Shown here: positions 40,052 through 52,585 of the stretch, in pieces | Layout: each line of letters opens with the position of its first letter | Numbering within the stretch: the stretch's first letter is position 1 | NCBI GenBank assembly: GCA_023374025.1 | Contig: SIJG01000027.1 | Coordinates: 211,527-275,526 of the forward strand | DNA: 64,000 nt | Source of the DNA: Heterodera schachtii | Taxonomy: Eukaryota; Nematoda; Chromadorea; Rhabditida; Heteroderidae | Direction: 5' to 3' | Translations under genes and position numbers: made by a program | Notes under the pieces: model-generated | Told to the model about the DNA's origin: nothing | The model's database searches: none | What the model saw: only the letters and a program-made list of their open reading frames with translations

Positions 40052-41471
40052 GGGAAATATGCCGATGATGATATTGCATTTTCAAAATTTAGAACATCAC
40101 TAATTAATTGCCTTTTGTTTCCTTGCTAATTAATTGCCTCCCTTTTGAAGTTGCCGCCCAATTGCCCCCTCGCTTCGGATGACACGGCAATCGCTCCCTC
40201 TCTCTCTCTCTCTCCCCTTCTCTTTGTTTGATTGTGCCGTCCTTTGCCATGCCATCGCTTCGCTTTCATTGCCCTCCGTCCGTCCGTCCGTTTGTTCTCT
40301 TTTTGTTCCAATTTTTGTTAAGCGTTCGCTTTTCTTCCCCTCATTCTCTTGCCATTTTTCTCTCTCTTTTTTATTCATTTTAAATTCACTTTGATTTTAT
40401 TAATAATAAAAGGCATTTTTTTGGTTTTGAATGACGGCATTCGTCGCATTTTGTGCCAATATTTGTTTGAAATGAACATTCATAAACAGAATTTTTGCCT
40501 TTTTTTCCCTGCGCATATCTTTCAAATTACAATTGTTTTAATGGGGACAAATGACTGAGAAAAGGCTAAAGAAAATTTGGTATTTTAATTGGGAAAAAAA
40601 TGTTTCAAATATTTTGCCAAATAACCGATTAAATTAAATTAATTAAATTGGCAAAACATTTGTTTATTAATTTGGCCAAATGCCCTGCTACGGTGGCCCA
40701 TTGTCACTTTTGTGCTGCCTTTACTCACTCAATTCCATTAATATTACAATTGTTAATGTAAAATGGTGAAAGTTTCGCTAGGACACAAATAAACAACTTA
40801 CAGTACACTGAATAATACTGTAACAGTCTTTTTCTTTCTCTGAATTTGCCTTTTCGCTCCTTAAATTGTTTCTCCGTCTTGCCATTCCTTTCATTTAACA
40901 CATTCTCTCCCCCTCTCTCTCTCTATCTCTCTCTCCCCCTCTCTCTCTCTCTCTGTCTCTCTCGTCCATCCCTACTTTCTCCTTGTCGTTTTCCGTCCAA
41001 TGTTCTCTCTCTCCCCCGTGTCCACCCCCCCCCCCCCCCCTCCCAAAAGTTGTTTGATTTTTTTTTGATTATTCTGTCCAATATTTGAGACTTTCTTTAA
41101 ATGTCCAAAATTGAATTTCCGTCTCTAATTGTCCGCTGTTTCTCGAGACTCTTGAACATTTCATTCATTTGCCCCCATTTGTCCCTTTTCCTTCTCTTCC
41201 TCCTGTGATTGATTCTCTGTCACCACTATTCAACACATTTGAAATATTCACTGGCACTCCAAAATATCCGATTTATCGTCCCAAAATTATTTTATTTTTT
41301 ATTTTCTTTTTTTCTTGCCAAACAAAACACAACAAAACATCATCAGACAAACGCACTTTTGCAGAACGAAATGAACAAAAGCAGCAGACACAGACCATTC
41401 ATTCATTCTCTGAACAATTGTCAAATTTTTATAAAAATTTTGTATTAATTCGAAATAAATGAAAATGAGTT
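40052..41471. other. Gap between convergent genes
   Basis: It lies between the 3' ends of muscleblind (+) and the DDR-like gene (-). It holds CT microsatellites (40195-40235, 40905-40985) and a C homopolymer near 41028. I found no exon with splice signals here on either strand, and in particular no kinase exons for the DDR-like gene. Confidence 0.5.
40195..40235. repeat. CT microsatellite
   Basis: A short (CT)n tract within the AT/CT-rich gap between the muscleblind 3' end and the convergent DDR-like gene. Confidence 0.7.
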
Positions 41472-44366
41472 TCAATTTATTTCTGTAAAATTCGCCGTTC
41501 TCCGCGGCTTCGGCACGGGCTTTGGTCGTTGGCACAAGGGACGGGTCACCGCCCGGAAAGACTCGGGTTGGGAGGACGAATGGGCCAACTGACAGAGACG
41601 GACCGGACGCACGGGGATTTGAGCTGATACCTGCCAAATAAATCAGTGCATTATTAATTATTATCATTTGCCAAAATTAAAAAGCTGAGTGGATGGGATG
41701 CTTTGTCCTTTTGTGGGATAAATGCATTTAAAAGAAATTTGAAAAGCAAATTGCTAATGACCCATTCATTAATTAACATAATCATAAAAAATCAATTAGC
41801 ATTTCTTTCGGCATTCCCTCTTTAAAATGCCTTTCCCCTTTTCCTCCATTTCCCCCACTTTTGTCCGTGTGCCAATGAGTGCCGCGGCGTGCAGTGATCG
41901 GCTGCGCGTGACTTCGTTCTTCCGTTGCATTTGTTCGTCCTCCTCCCCCTCCTCCTCCGCATAATAAATGTTCTTCGGCTGCTCCTCCGCCGCCGGCGAC
42001 GAACGAAGCGAACAGCCCAAAGAGAGAGTGTCGAAGCGGCAAAAACTTGGCGAGAATACCTTAGGAAGAGGGACAATTGGAAGACAAATTGAGGCGGTGA
42101 TTGGACCCGAGAATTAATGACTCTCGAACAGCAATTACCGACTAATTGCTATCATCGGGCGAACAGCAATTAGTGGCCAATTAGCCATGATTGAGTTCGA
42201 ATTGACCTCTTTAAATGGTGCCCCATCATTTTACTTTTGCATTTGTCGTGTCGAAAGGGAGTCGAATATTCTGCCAAGACGACGAGGGCAAAAGGGGCGG
42301 CGAACCGCCGGCAGAAGACGAGCCGAACAGTCCCTTTTGATCGGACGAAATGGCACGACGGAGAAAAGAGCGAATGGCACGGAAAAGGAGCAAAAGGAGG
42401 AGGAGGAAAAGCACAAAAGAGGAGGGAATGAGCAAAAGGAGCAGGGGGAACACGGAAGAGGAGGAGGAGGAAGAAGAGGAAGAAGAAGAAGCACCAGCGG
42501 ACTGAAAGAGGGGGGGGGGGGGGAGCGGGAGGAACGGCATTTTCGGTGGGGAAGGCAAATTTTAAATACAAATTTAATTTAATATTTGAAAACCAAAACA
42601 TTCGTTTGTTCCACCGACTTTGGCTTTTCCTTTCCCTTCTTTTGCTGAACATCCGTAAAGCTCAAAGCGCAGGCAAACGGTGCGAAGCTGCGAAGAAAAA
42701 GGCACCAAACGAAGGGAAACGGCGAAAAGCGATGGAATGAGGGGAATAAACACGGCACTTTGCTGGTCACGGTTGGCCAGCAGAATCTGCGGCAAATGAG
42801 CAAATTTGGAGTAAAAATTGAGGTAAAAAATGTAAATTTATTCTTCTAATTTGCCTTTGCCATTGGATAAATATTTATAATAATTTGATCATTATTTGTG
42901 ATTAATAGGACGAGGATTTATTTGTATATTCCGAAATATTAATAAATATTTAAGAAAAAAATGCCAAAAAGTTTAAAAATATTAAAAAAATGAAATTTAT
43001 AGCAACAAAATGAATTTTCTTCTAATTGAAAAATCAACATGGAAAAATGCAAAAAAAAAAAAATAATAATTTTCAATAATGAATTCATTATTGAAATTAA
43101 ATACATTACAAGCATTTCCGATGTAATAAAGATCCGATTTTCGGCTATTTTTGTAAACGGAAAATGATCGCTCAAAACATGGCAAGAAATGAGAGTGGCA
43201 TTTTTGTAAAAAAAAGAGGACAATTGGGTGCGATTTGGAACCGTTTAAAAAATGCAAAATTCTTTCGTCTCCGTTCTCTCTTTCTCTGCTCACCTCTTCC
43301 TTCTTGTCGTTCTCGTACCGTGTCCAATTTGTGCCGTCCCATCGCTCCCTCAGAAAGTCAATGACCAATGCCTCGGCCCATTCTCTGCCGCTTCCGTTCG
43401 CGTGCCGTCCCTGCACTTCCACGCCCAAAATTTCGTAAGAGAACGGGAAATCGACCTAATTAGAGAAACGGCGATTTTGGCATTATTAAAGTTAATTAAA
43501 TGTATTTAAAATTATTTTTTCGTTTGGATTGGCTTCTCATTGGCACCTGAATGAATTCGTAAGTATTCGCTTTGATTTGTTCCCGCGGGCACCACGCGCC
43601 CCCGCCTTTTTCGGAGCGAATTCTGAGAATTAAAAAATTAAATGAGGAGTTATTTTAATAAAATTGGCCTTGATGTTGGGCCTATGACCTTGCATTGTGC
43701 GGGCCCAAACTGTACGCGTGGAAACTGCTGCTGGCGAACAGCCAATCGTCGGGCAATTCGCCCGATTCCATGCCCAAAGCCATCGGTGACGCGCAGGTGG
43801 ACGATTTGGGCACGGAGTCGCCATTGGAAAACTCTGAATCGATTCCGCTGAAATTTCACTGAATTTTGCCAAAATTACCAAAGTGATGCCACTGATTGGC
43901 GGATGAAAAGACGCGGATTTGGAGCAGTGCATGGAGAACAACAGCAGGGAGAAAAGAGGGGAAAGCCAAAGCAAACATTTGCATTTGTACGACGGCGAAG
44001 CGAAGAAAGAAAAAGTGATGGTCACTTGGGGGGGGGGGAGCAGAGAGTGTTTCCTTCCGCGCAATTAATCCATCATTAGGGAAAAGGGCGCCGGAGGGGG
44101 GGGGGGGGGTCATTCATTCATTCACTCTTTTCAATGCCATGCCATTGAGCGGCGGCAGAGCGATAATAAACAAAAAGACAAAAGGGCAAAATGGGGACGG
44201 GTAATAAAGCCATTGGTGCTATTGGTGCTAATGGAGCATAAAGAGAGCTTTACGGCGGCACCGATTTGCGCCAAGAATAGGCCAGTGCCAATAGGAGAGA
44301 AAGCTCGAGACTAAATAATAACGGACAAGACCGAATTAATAGTGATGAAACAAATGGTGATAGCAT
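41472..44366 (-). CDS. Discoidin-domain-receptor-like type I membrane protein without a kinase domain
   Basis: Eight exons on the minus strand: 44366-44254, 43847-43689, 43622-43547, 43455-43294, 42786-42619, 42501-42235, 42059-41859, 41630-41472. Every junction keeps phase, and the total is 1305 nt or 434 residues. Residues 1-37 contain a hydrophobic signal sequence (LSLLLALAYS). Residues 56-216 form a full discoidin (F5/8 type C) domain: CASPMALGM, ASSS, GPHNAR, GGGAWCP, EFIQVDFPF, VQGRHANGSGREW, GTNWTRYEN, RTVCLRFELYGC. The VQGR, TVC and ELYGC signatures are typical of DDR collagen receptors. A polyserine run (231-242) leads into a Leu-rich membrane span (243-266) and a basic RAIRSFLRR stop-transfer. 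The tail of about 160 residues has an NIYYAEEE site near 345 and a proline/basic PKPVPKPRR stretch near 418-426. Known DDRs are about twice as long, with a second DS-like domain and a tyrosine kinase; neither is present. An AATAAA overlaps the stop region. Confidence 0.85.
42235..42501 (-). other. Exon encoding polyserine and membrane span within CT-rich low-complexity DNA
   Basis: Exon 6 of the DDR-like gene. It starts after a C-homopolymer polypyrimidine tract ending CTCTTTCAG. Its first 120 nt are TCT/TCC and CTC/CTT repeats that encode 12 serines and the Leu-rich transmembrane helix, so the membrane span itself is built from microsatellite-like DNA. The remaining codons look ordinary (SSDQKGLFGSSSAGG, WQNIRLPFDTTNAK). 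Confidence 0.75.
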
Positions 44367-45693
44367 TTTTAATTTAAAAGTAAAATTGATATGAAATTAT
44401 TAGAAAAGTTAAAAAAATATTCCATTTGAAAGTAAAAAACTTACAAAAGCCATCTTCCAAAAGGCTAATTTGATATTTGAAAGTATAAAACGAGAAATTT
44501 ATAATATTTTGCAGAAGAATGTCAGCAAAAATATAAAATGGCGCATCAAACGAAGAAAAGCAAAAGCAAAGCGCCATTTGGTGGCGGAGCATTTGGTGCC
44601 ATCGGCGGAAGCGGCGACATTGAACCCCGAGGGAATATGCTGGGAATAGTGCCAATTTCGGGTACAAAAGCTCAACAGCAAACGATGGAAAGCCGAAAAC
44701 GATTTCCCTGGGGGTTTGAAAAGGACATTTTTTTTTTGAAAATTTATAATTTTGAGTTAAATATGAAATTGAAAGGTGAAATGCAAGCATCCCAAAATGA
44801 CAAAAATTAGACACTCATAAAGTGCGCAATTAAATATGTTTTGATTATTTATTTATTTTTTCAAATCGCCGTGACTCAAAGGCACTCAGTGACCGTTTAT
44901 TTGTACAGTAAGAAATTTTTTTGGGCAGTAAACCCAAATGTGATATGGTATAACGGCCCAAATCCAACACAATTCCCTCCCGAAACCCTTTACCATTTTC
45001 GTTTCGATTTGTTTTGATTTGCGCGGCGTTCGGCCGCCCCTTCCCCGCGTCCCCGTCCCCGATCACGAGTCGAGTTTCCCCGCACTGTTTGCATTGGATT
45101 GTGCTTCCCCCCGCCCTCCCCCGCCCGACTCCGTTATTTCCCCCCCCCCCCCCCCCCAACAATCGAATTGCTCTGATCCCCACCCTCCCCAATGCATTCG
45201 TCAGTCTATTTGTTTATAATTATGGCCGTGCACCCCATCAATCGGCCCTAAATACCATTGGGAACCGTCCCCCCCCCCCCGTCCCCCAATTGTTTGGCGC
45301 CGTTGGGAGGGAATTACCTTTCCCCACCCCACCGGCGGTCCGCAAACTCCGCCGGAGTTTCCCCCCCCCCCCCCCCCCCGCCCATCCGTTGATTCCCCCG
45401 CCCCCTTCCCTCCACCCTTTCCCCCTTATTTCCCCCATTTCGCTGATCTTTCCCTCCCTCTCTTTCTCTCGGCAATTCAATTTGACCCTCTCAAATGAAC
45501 TGCTGCTGCTGCTCTCTCCGCAGCATTATAAATATTTTGCGCACATTATACAAAAATATTTTATTCATTTATCAACAAATAAAATTCAAAACTTCCTTTA
45601 ATTTTTTGTATTTTTTTCAATTTGCCAAACCAATTTCGCTTAATTTGAGCTGTTTGTTTTGCCCTTGGCATAATGATTCTTCCTAAAACCACT

Positions 45694-45960
45694 TCAAATG
45701 TTTTGAACAGTGCTCCGTTTGTTGGCCTTTCCTCCGTTTGGCCTTTTCTTGGTTAATTCTTTTATTTCTCCTCCGTTTGACCTCGTCGCCCCCCCCCCCG
45801 CCGAATTCCATCGATCAAAAATGATTTTGATTTCGCCTCCTCCCTCGCCCAAATGCAGTACCGTTTCGTTCAGTTTGCTCTCAACTTTGCGCACCCTCAA
45901 GTAGCCGTCTCTCTTTGTGTAAATCCGCTCGAGAATCTCTCTCTCCCCCGCCCCTTTGGT
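45694..45960 (-). CDS. Candidate 3'-terminal exon, unknown product
   Basis: On the minus strand the frame reads EILERIYTKRDGYLRVRKVE, then SKLNETVLHLGE, GGEIKIIFDRWNS and a basic tail ending in STVQNI and a stop at 45694. The mixed, globular-looking composition contrasts with the Pro/Ser noise around it. AATAAA occurs downstream on this strand near 45559. The upstream limit is unclear: the frame is open only to about 45960 and no convincing acceptor is seen. I do not recognise the family. Confidence 0.35.
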   Translation of the reverse strand, partial: TKGAGEREILERIYTKRDGYLRVRKVESKLNETVLHLGEGGGEIKIIFDRWNSAGGGATRSNGGEIKELTKKRPNGGKANKRSTVQNI

Positions 45961-47059
45961 CGGTTAAGAACCCTCTGCCGCCACCGCCGCCGCTTCTTTC
46001 GTTTGCTGCTGAGGGGGGCGGAGGGGGGGGGGGGGGGGGAAGAAAACCATTCACCGCCCCCCCCCCCTTCCACTGTGTCCCCCCCCCCCCCCTCTGTTCT
46101 CCCCCCCCCCCCCCCCTCCTCTCCGCCTCATCTTATCCCACCCAATCCGCCCAATCTGCGCGGATTACCGTTTCTTTTTCCCAAATCATCTCCAACCAAT
46201 CCAATCTCTTCTTCTTTCACTGCGACCGGTAAGTGATCTTTGAGATTCTCGACGTTATTAGTAAGAAAAATATTTTGTATTAAATGCCATCGTTCTTTCT
46301 TATGTATTTCTCCTTTTTCTCCTTTCTCTTCTTTCCTTTGGTGTTTTTCTCTCTTTATCCCCCGCTGAACTTTTAAATCTCTCCCCTAAAATCTCCCCGC
46401 TTCCCCCTAAAAAGGTATGTTTATGGTTTTTTTTCCAAAATTCTGCCCATCATAAGTTTGACTGATGGACCGCGGGAAAGGCAATTAGGAGCTGAACTGG
46501 AGCAGAATAACCGCACGCGGACGGAAAGTCAACGCCGACAAATTGCCGACCAAAGCATTCAATGAAAGGGGGGGGGGGGAAGGCAATCGCCACAATTCGA
46601 GCAGCAAACGCCGCCCCTTTTAACGTCAGTTGCTACACACCCATCAGCCAAAGCCAAAGTCAAAGTCAATTACGGTTGGTGATCAGAGGGAAAATGGACA
46701 CAATTTGGAGAAAAGCGCAAAGAATGGCACAAAACAAAACAAATGGGGACGAAAAGGGCACAAAATGGGGGACAAAAACCATCACACCACCCCATCCATT
46801 AGGCGTTCACCCCCCCCCCCCCTCCCCCGCTTTGATTGTTGCATTAATAGTCTCTCTTCCTCCCCTCTTTTGCTGCTCTTCCCTCAAATCCCCCCCCCCA
46901 AAAAAAGTCGCGCGAAATGCGGCGACGGTGTCGAATATGAAACTCAGTGGCGTGAAGTATAATAAGTGAGTGAGTGCTGTGTTGTGCTGTTGCTGCTGAT
47001 GGATGTGCCAATTAGTGGGCCCGGGGGCAAAAGTCCATTAGGCGCTTACTCTTCCTCCT

Positions 47060-47166
47060 CCTTCTCTCTCTCTCCTTCTCCCATCTCCCCCACTCCTCTC
47101 TCCGTTCCTCTCTCTCTCTCTCTTTTCTCTCTCTCTCTCTCTCTCTCTCTTCCCTTCTCTCTCTCC

Positions 47167-47205
<39 letters not shown>

Positions 47206-47215
47206 GCACTCTCTC
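47060..47215. repeat. CT microsatellite tract
   Basis: Long (CT)n interspersed with CCC on the + strand. The flanking open frames on both strands translate it as Ser/Leu or Arg/Glu runs. Confidence 0.85.
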
Positions 47216-50200
47216 TTCGCTTGTCGCCCTTCTCTTCCCCGTCCGTCCCCGAAACGCCCTTAATTGCCTTTCGGGGAACAATTGGCGGACGGACGGACCA
47301 TCGGATGGACGGAGCCGCGCAATTCGGCGTCGGCTGCCCCTTTCTCCCGTCTTCTAGCCCAAACTTAGCGCGATTCCATTCATTTTTATTCATTGTTTCA
47401 TCGGCTGCTCATTCTGGAGAAACTTCCTCCACACTTTCGCGCAAAAAACTCTCTCCAGCCGATACCGTAACCCAAGCAAAATTTGACGAAAAACTCAAAA
47501 TTATGTGCCTTTTCAATGGCAATTTAATGGATTAATTACTGTAAAACTGTCAGACCAAGAAAGTGTAAGAATGGACTCAGTTTCCTGAAATGTCAATTTG
47601 TACAGTTCTTCTGACTTCGTATGGCTAAATGTTTCGTTGTGTTTTCGCCCGGCGGCAATTGTCCGTTTTTCTGTGCCCTTTTTTGTTAGAGGCAATTTGA
47701 GCTAAGTTAAAGCGTACGGTAGAAGAGACAATTGGAAATATTCTGTTTCAAATTTTAGGCATCCAAGCGGACTGAAATTAGAGGAGACAAACGACGAATG
47801 CTTCCCACTTTTTGAGTGACTGTGCTGAACAATGAATGTGCGAAAGTGCCGTTTCGGCCCATTCATTTGCCGTTTTGTCCGCGTTGGCACAATGCCCGTG
47901 GCCCTCCGCTCGATCGCGCCCATTCAAAGGGGGCAAACGGACTGCAAATAATCGCCACATTTTGAGCATGTTAAAAGGTAAAATACCCAACAAGCAGCCA
48001 TTTCAGTTGTAAAATTAACACTTCAGCAAATCGCACGAACAAATGGGGCGGGCATTTTGAGACGAAAGGCACCGTATTGGACTACCGTAACACAGTGCCG
48101 AGTATGGTCGGTCCTTGTTTCCACGACACCTTCACGGAAATGGTTGTTGCACCGTTCTCGCAAATTGCGCCAGTCTCCCCTTTCTGTCCCACTTTTGCCT
48201 TTCCCCCTCAATTTGCCTCGTCCCCTGCCATTTCTGTACCCCTTTTCCCCACATTTGTCCCCCCCCCCATGTTCCCATTCTTTCTTCCCCTGCTGGCCCA
48301 AACGAGATCCCTCCCCCTCCCCCTCCCCCCCCCCCCCCCCCCCCTCCTCCCCCGACAGTTTGTTTGCCGTTCCCGCTAGGCAAAAGTCACACAAAGTCCG
48401 TCGTCCTCCCAACCGACCGCTGCAGAGCGGGGAAGGAAAGGAGGTGAAGACTTTGAGTGGTTTCGAGGTGGGCCAACCCAATACATCCCCCCCCCCCCTC
48501 CCCCCCCATTTCCCCAGGGCCGCCTCAACTCAAGTGCTGAGCGGTTCGAGTGGGTTGAGATCGAATTGGGAGCGATTGGACTGTGGGAAGGGAGGGGAGG
48601 GGAAAGGGGGGGGGATCAAATAGTGGCGGGAATAAAAATATTTTTGATCTGCGACATTCGCCGGGGGTTTTGTACGCGAAATTCAGTGACAATAAATACA
48701 GAAATTCAAGTGAGAAATTTTCGAGTTTTTCCTTCTCCAGGATTTCATTAAACAAAATCGTCTAGCGAATACGGTAACAGTATCCCCTTTTCCTTTTCAT
48801 ATGTTTTCGAATTGCCCTTTAATTGGGACATTTCTGGAAAAAAAGTACAAATTGTGCTGCTGAACCGCGTCCAATGTCATCGTCCCCTGGGGCAAATTTT
48901 GCCGCATATTCATGCGAATTGTTGCGCCACTAATTGGACTAAGTTTTGCTTTTGACTCATTCGGTGCTCCCCCCCCCCCCCATCAGTCAGTCCGATGGAT
49001 GGCATGGGATGCCTTTCTCCCCCTCCCCGGTGGGATGCTTTACCCTCCCCCCTCCCCCCCCCCCCCCCCCCCTCCGTCTGTCCCCAATTCGTTCGACATT
49101 CATCCCAATTCCCTTCCTCTCCCCTTCTCTCTCTGTTTTCCTCCATTTTGCATTGGCCTCTCGGGCCACAAACCCTTTTTGGCCCGCATTTTCATATTCA
49201 TTTCCCCTCCGGGAATTGCTGCCGTGTGCCGGCGGCGGTTTTGCCGCCGCTGGGCTGCCTCGGCATGCCAAACTCATCTCTCAATTTCTGCCGTCAGAAT
49301 TGCCTTTTGGCACAGCGATGACATTTGACTTTCCATTAGGCAGCACAGAAAACAAAAACGGCGGCGAATGGTCAAAATGTGAAAGCGGAAAACGGAAACA
49401 TTTGGTCAATTTTTTTAGAATCGTAACCGCACCTAAAAGTACCGTAAATCCCTACAGTATCTCCGGCATTTGCATTTTCCGTCCTCCGTTTTCATTTTGT
49501 AACATTTCTGTGAACTTTTCTTTTCATTACGGCGAAACAGCAACACATTTTATTTTCCCATTCCTTCAGCTTCCGCGCAAATGGACCTCTCTCCCCCCAT
49601 AAAATGGTGAAAAAACAACAACGCATTCCCTGCAAAGTCCATAAACCAAAATCTGTCGAGAGAAAACCTTTCAGCCCCCACCCCCCAAAAAAAAGGAAAA
49701 ATCTTTCCCCTCCGATTAAACCCGTTGGCGGCGCTGTCGTCCCTTTGGGTTGGGCTGGTTTCGAAGTCCCCCTCCCGGCTCCCCCCCCCCAATCTGTCCC
49801 CCCCCCCTTTTCTCCCCCATTTGCCCCCTTTTGCCCCCGTCCGTTTCGTTGCGTTTGTTTCTCTCTTCTGCTGCTGCTGCCGTTTGGTTTTGTTTGTCTC
49901 CGCATTTTGTCGTCGTTTTGTGTCGTCGGCGTTAGCGGCGGCGTCGGCCATAAACCCTTTTTGCTTTTGCTTTTTGCTGCTCCGCTCGCCGAATGCATTC
50001 AAAGCGGCGGTGGCGGCCGGCGACCCAAACGACGAGCGCCCGGCGGGCGGCGGGCGGTTTGTGAACCATTTTCCATTTGCCCCTCCCCAAAGGGCAAAAA
50101 AAGGGGGGACTCACCAAACGAACCAAAGAACCCCGTTTTATTCATCCATCCCCACTCCCCCCCCAGCACATTCCCGGTCGATAAAAGAGCACAGAGCAAT

Positions 50201-51340
50201 GAGGGGGGGGGGGGGGGGGACAAACGGATTTTGCGTTGTCCCAAACCCTCGGGGGGGGGGGGGGGGGGGCTGAACCAAGCCCAGCTCATCCCAATTCCAA
50301 ACCCATTAATTCAAATCTTGGCATATTTCAAAATTCCATGCATTTAATTTTGAATTCTTTTTTTCAATATTTTTCTACATTTCCTTCCTTTTTTGCTTAT
50401 TTGCCCGTCCGTTTTTCTCTGTGCTTTGAAAGTGTTGCAAAACCATGCTTGTGACAGTGAAAAATGCTCACAAACCCACCAATTAAAGTTTTTGTGGCAA
50501 AAGTAACAATGAAAAATGATGCCTTCGGGGCAAATGCCATTGGAAAATGCGCGGAAAAATGAATGGGCGCATAGCGGCAGCAGAAGCGAAACAAACCCAT
50601 GCCATTTGCGCAGAAACGGCAATTAGACACAGAAACATCCCTCGCCACGTTTCCGGGCCAAGCCGAGTCGACACTCGCGCAAATGGCACAAAAAAGGGGG
50701 GAGAGGGGTAATTCGACGCTTTTTACGCCCTGGGGCCATAATTGGACAAGCAAACTTTTTGGGATCTTTTTAAGAAGCAAATGCCGAGGGAGGCAAACAC
50801 AAAAAAAAGAAAAAAAAAGGGCACAATTTCCCATTTAATTTTGCTTTTTTCCATTTTATCCTATTTTGTGAATGTCTTCTCCTAAACACTGTCTCTCATC
50901 AGATGTTTTTTGTTTTCATTTTCTTTTTTCCTTTTCATTTTTTAATAAAATTTAAATATCCAAAGTCCGTTTCCTTTTTTTTGTTCTTCGGTAACAGATG
51001 TTGTGCTTTGATTGTGCAATTTTTGTGCTGCTTTTGTTTCAACCGAATCGAAGCGATCAAAAAACACTCAATCAAACCAAAGGCCATTAATTCTCTCGCC
51101 GATCATTGATTGCCCTTTCCCAATTATTTTTTCAAAATCCAATTCAATTGGCAGAAGCCAAATCAGAGACGACGATCAGTGATTGGCCCATGTTCACATT
51201 GGTTCTAAATCTGTCCAAATCCGCTGCTAATTGATACCCCTGGTGTAATATTGCCCATCCCCTCCCTCCCCCCCCCCCCCCCCCCCGACTCTTCGCTCCC
51301 CCCTAAACCGCGCGTCTCCCGCCAGTCTCGCCCGGCTTAC

Positions 51341-51410
51341 CTTTGCCAACAATGCCAAACAGTCCAACGCCATCACTAATCGAGGGTGTTATGTGTTGGG
51401 TAGTTTCTTC
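51341..51410 (-). CDS. Candidate internal exon, unknown product
   Basis: A 70-nt frame reading EETTQHITPSISDGVG then LFGIVGK, between an AATTAG acceptor and a strong donor GGCAAAG/GTAAGCC. It may belong to a minus-strand gene that also includes other islands in this region. No family was recognised. Confidence 0.3.
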
Positions 51411-52563
51411 CTAATTGTGTCCTCGCCCAATTCTTGCGCCTATTCCCTCCCCCCATTTTTCCATAATCGTCGACTTTGGGGGAGGCGGCGGTTGGTATCG
51501 GAGTTACTCAACCCAACCCATCCGTCCCTTACAACACAAAACCCTCGCCGCCCCTTCTCCATTTTCCCCTCATTTCCATTTCATTCATCCCCTCCCTCAA
51601 ATGATGACAATAACACTGGCGGCTGACTGAGGAAAGAAGACGATTAAGTCTCAAAACTTGCTCGGGGGGTTGGGAGTGTTCCCCCAACCCAACCCAACCC
51701 AACCAACCCAACACCCCCCTCAACCGCTCAGTCCCCCTCCCTCCCCCCCCCCCCTCCCCATTCTTCCCCAACTTCCCCCAATGAATGAATCAGAAAACGG
51801 AGGGATTCCGTCTCCGTTTTGAGTGGGACCACGGTTCACACACAATGGGCAACGGGTGTGGGGTGGCGGGGGGCGGGGGAGACGAGGAGTGAGGGCCGAG
51901 GCGGAGGGTGGGGGTGGCGGTTTCCCCCCCCCCCCCCCCTCACTCCCCTCGCTATTCCGTTAAGTTTGGCCCCCTCCCCCCCTTTTTCCATTCTTTTCCC
52001 CCATTATTCCCTCCCTCAATTGACTCCCCACCACTTTTGTTACCAATAAATTGAGCCAATGGACAAAAAGGCGCATTGAGTTGGACGGATATTATTAATA
52101 AAAAACGGGGGAATGGGACGGACGGAACAGTGGCGGTGCTTTTGGACAATGCGCCATTTATTTATTTCCGTTTGGCCAAAAAATTTCAAATTCAAAAGGC
52201 ATTGTTTCTTAAGACTTAGGAATAACGCGAAATTTAACTTTCGATTCTTTTGTTTAGTAAAAATAAATTATGCCGCTAAGTGAGTGCCATTCCCCCCCCC
52301 CCCCCCGCAATTTGTTGCTAATTTCCCAGGGAAAAGCCCTTTTTGGAGGGGAGGGGGAGGGGTTGGGTTGGCGATCCCCATTCTGTGCATTTCTCGCGCG
52401 CGCCATGGTTCAGAGCACGGCGACCGATGGGCATGGGCTGATGATGATGATGAGGATGATGATTGGGCGGGGGGAGTGATGCGATGATTATGGTTTCGTC
52501 CTCCCCGCTCCAATTCCAACCTCATTTTCATCCATCGGCGAATTGGGGAGCTGCCAAAACAAC

Positions 52564-52585
52564 AAATAATAATAATAATAATAAT
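52564..52585. repeat. (AAT)n microsatellite
   Basis: Seven or so AAT units next to a G-rich run. Confidence 0.8.

Noticed and set aside
42997..43428. A 143-residue minus-strand frame taken as one exon
   Set aside because: Its first part is the discoidin exon 43455-43294; the rest runs past a GTGAGC donor into intron and AT-rich sequence.
43689..43860. Plus-strand terminal exon reading SSGNSPDSMPKAIGD to a stop after KFH
   Set aside because: It looked coding, but the minus strand over the same bases encodes the start of the discoidin domain in correct phase with flanking exons, so the plus reading is a shadow.
43848..44113. Hydrophobic minus-strand frame as the signal peptide exon of the DDR-like gene
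   Set aside because: It would need a 31-nt intron and gives the wrong phase. The exon 44366-44254 gives an ATG, a hydrophobic core, a GTAAAG donor and the right phase.
49550..50070. Lys/Gln-rich minus-strand frame (NAFGERSSKKQKQKG) as a gene
   Set aside because: The plus strand is equally open and protein-like over the same bases, and no clean splice pair was found; left as unresolved.
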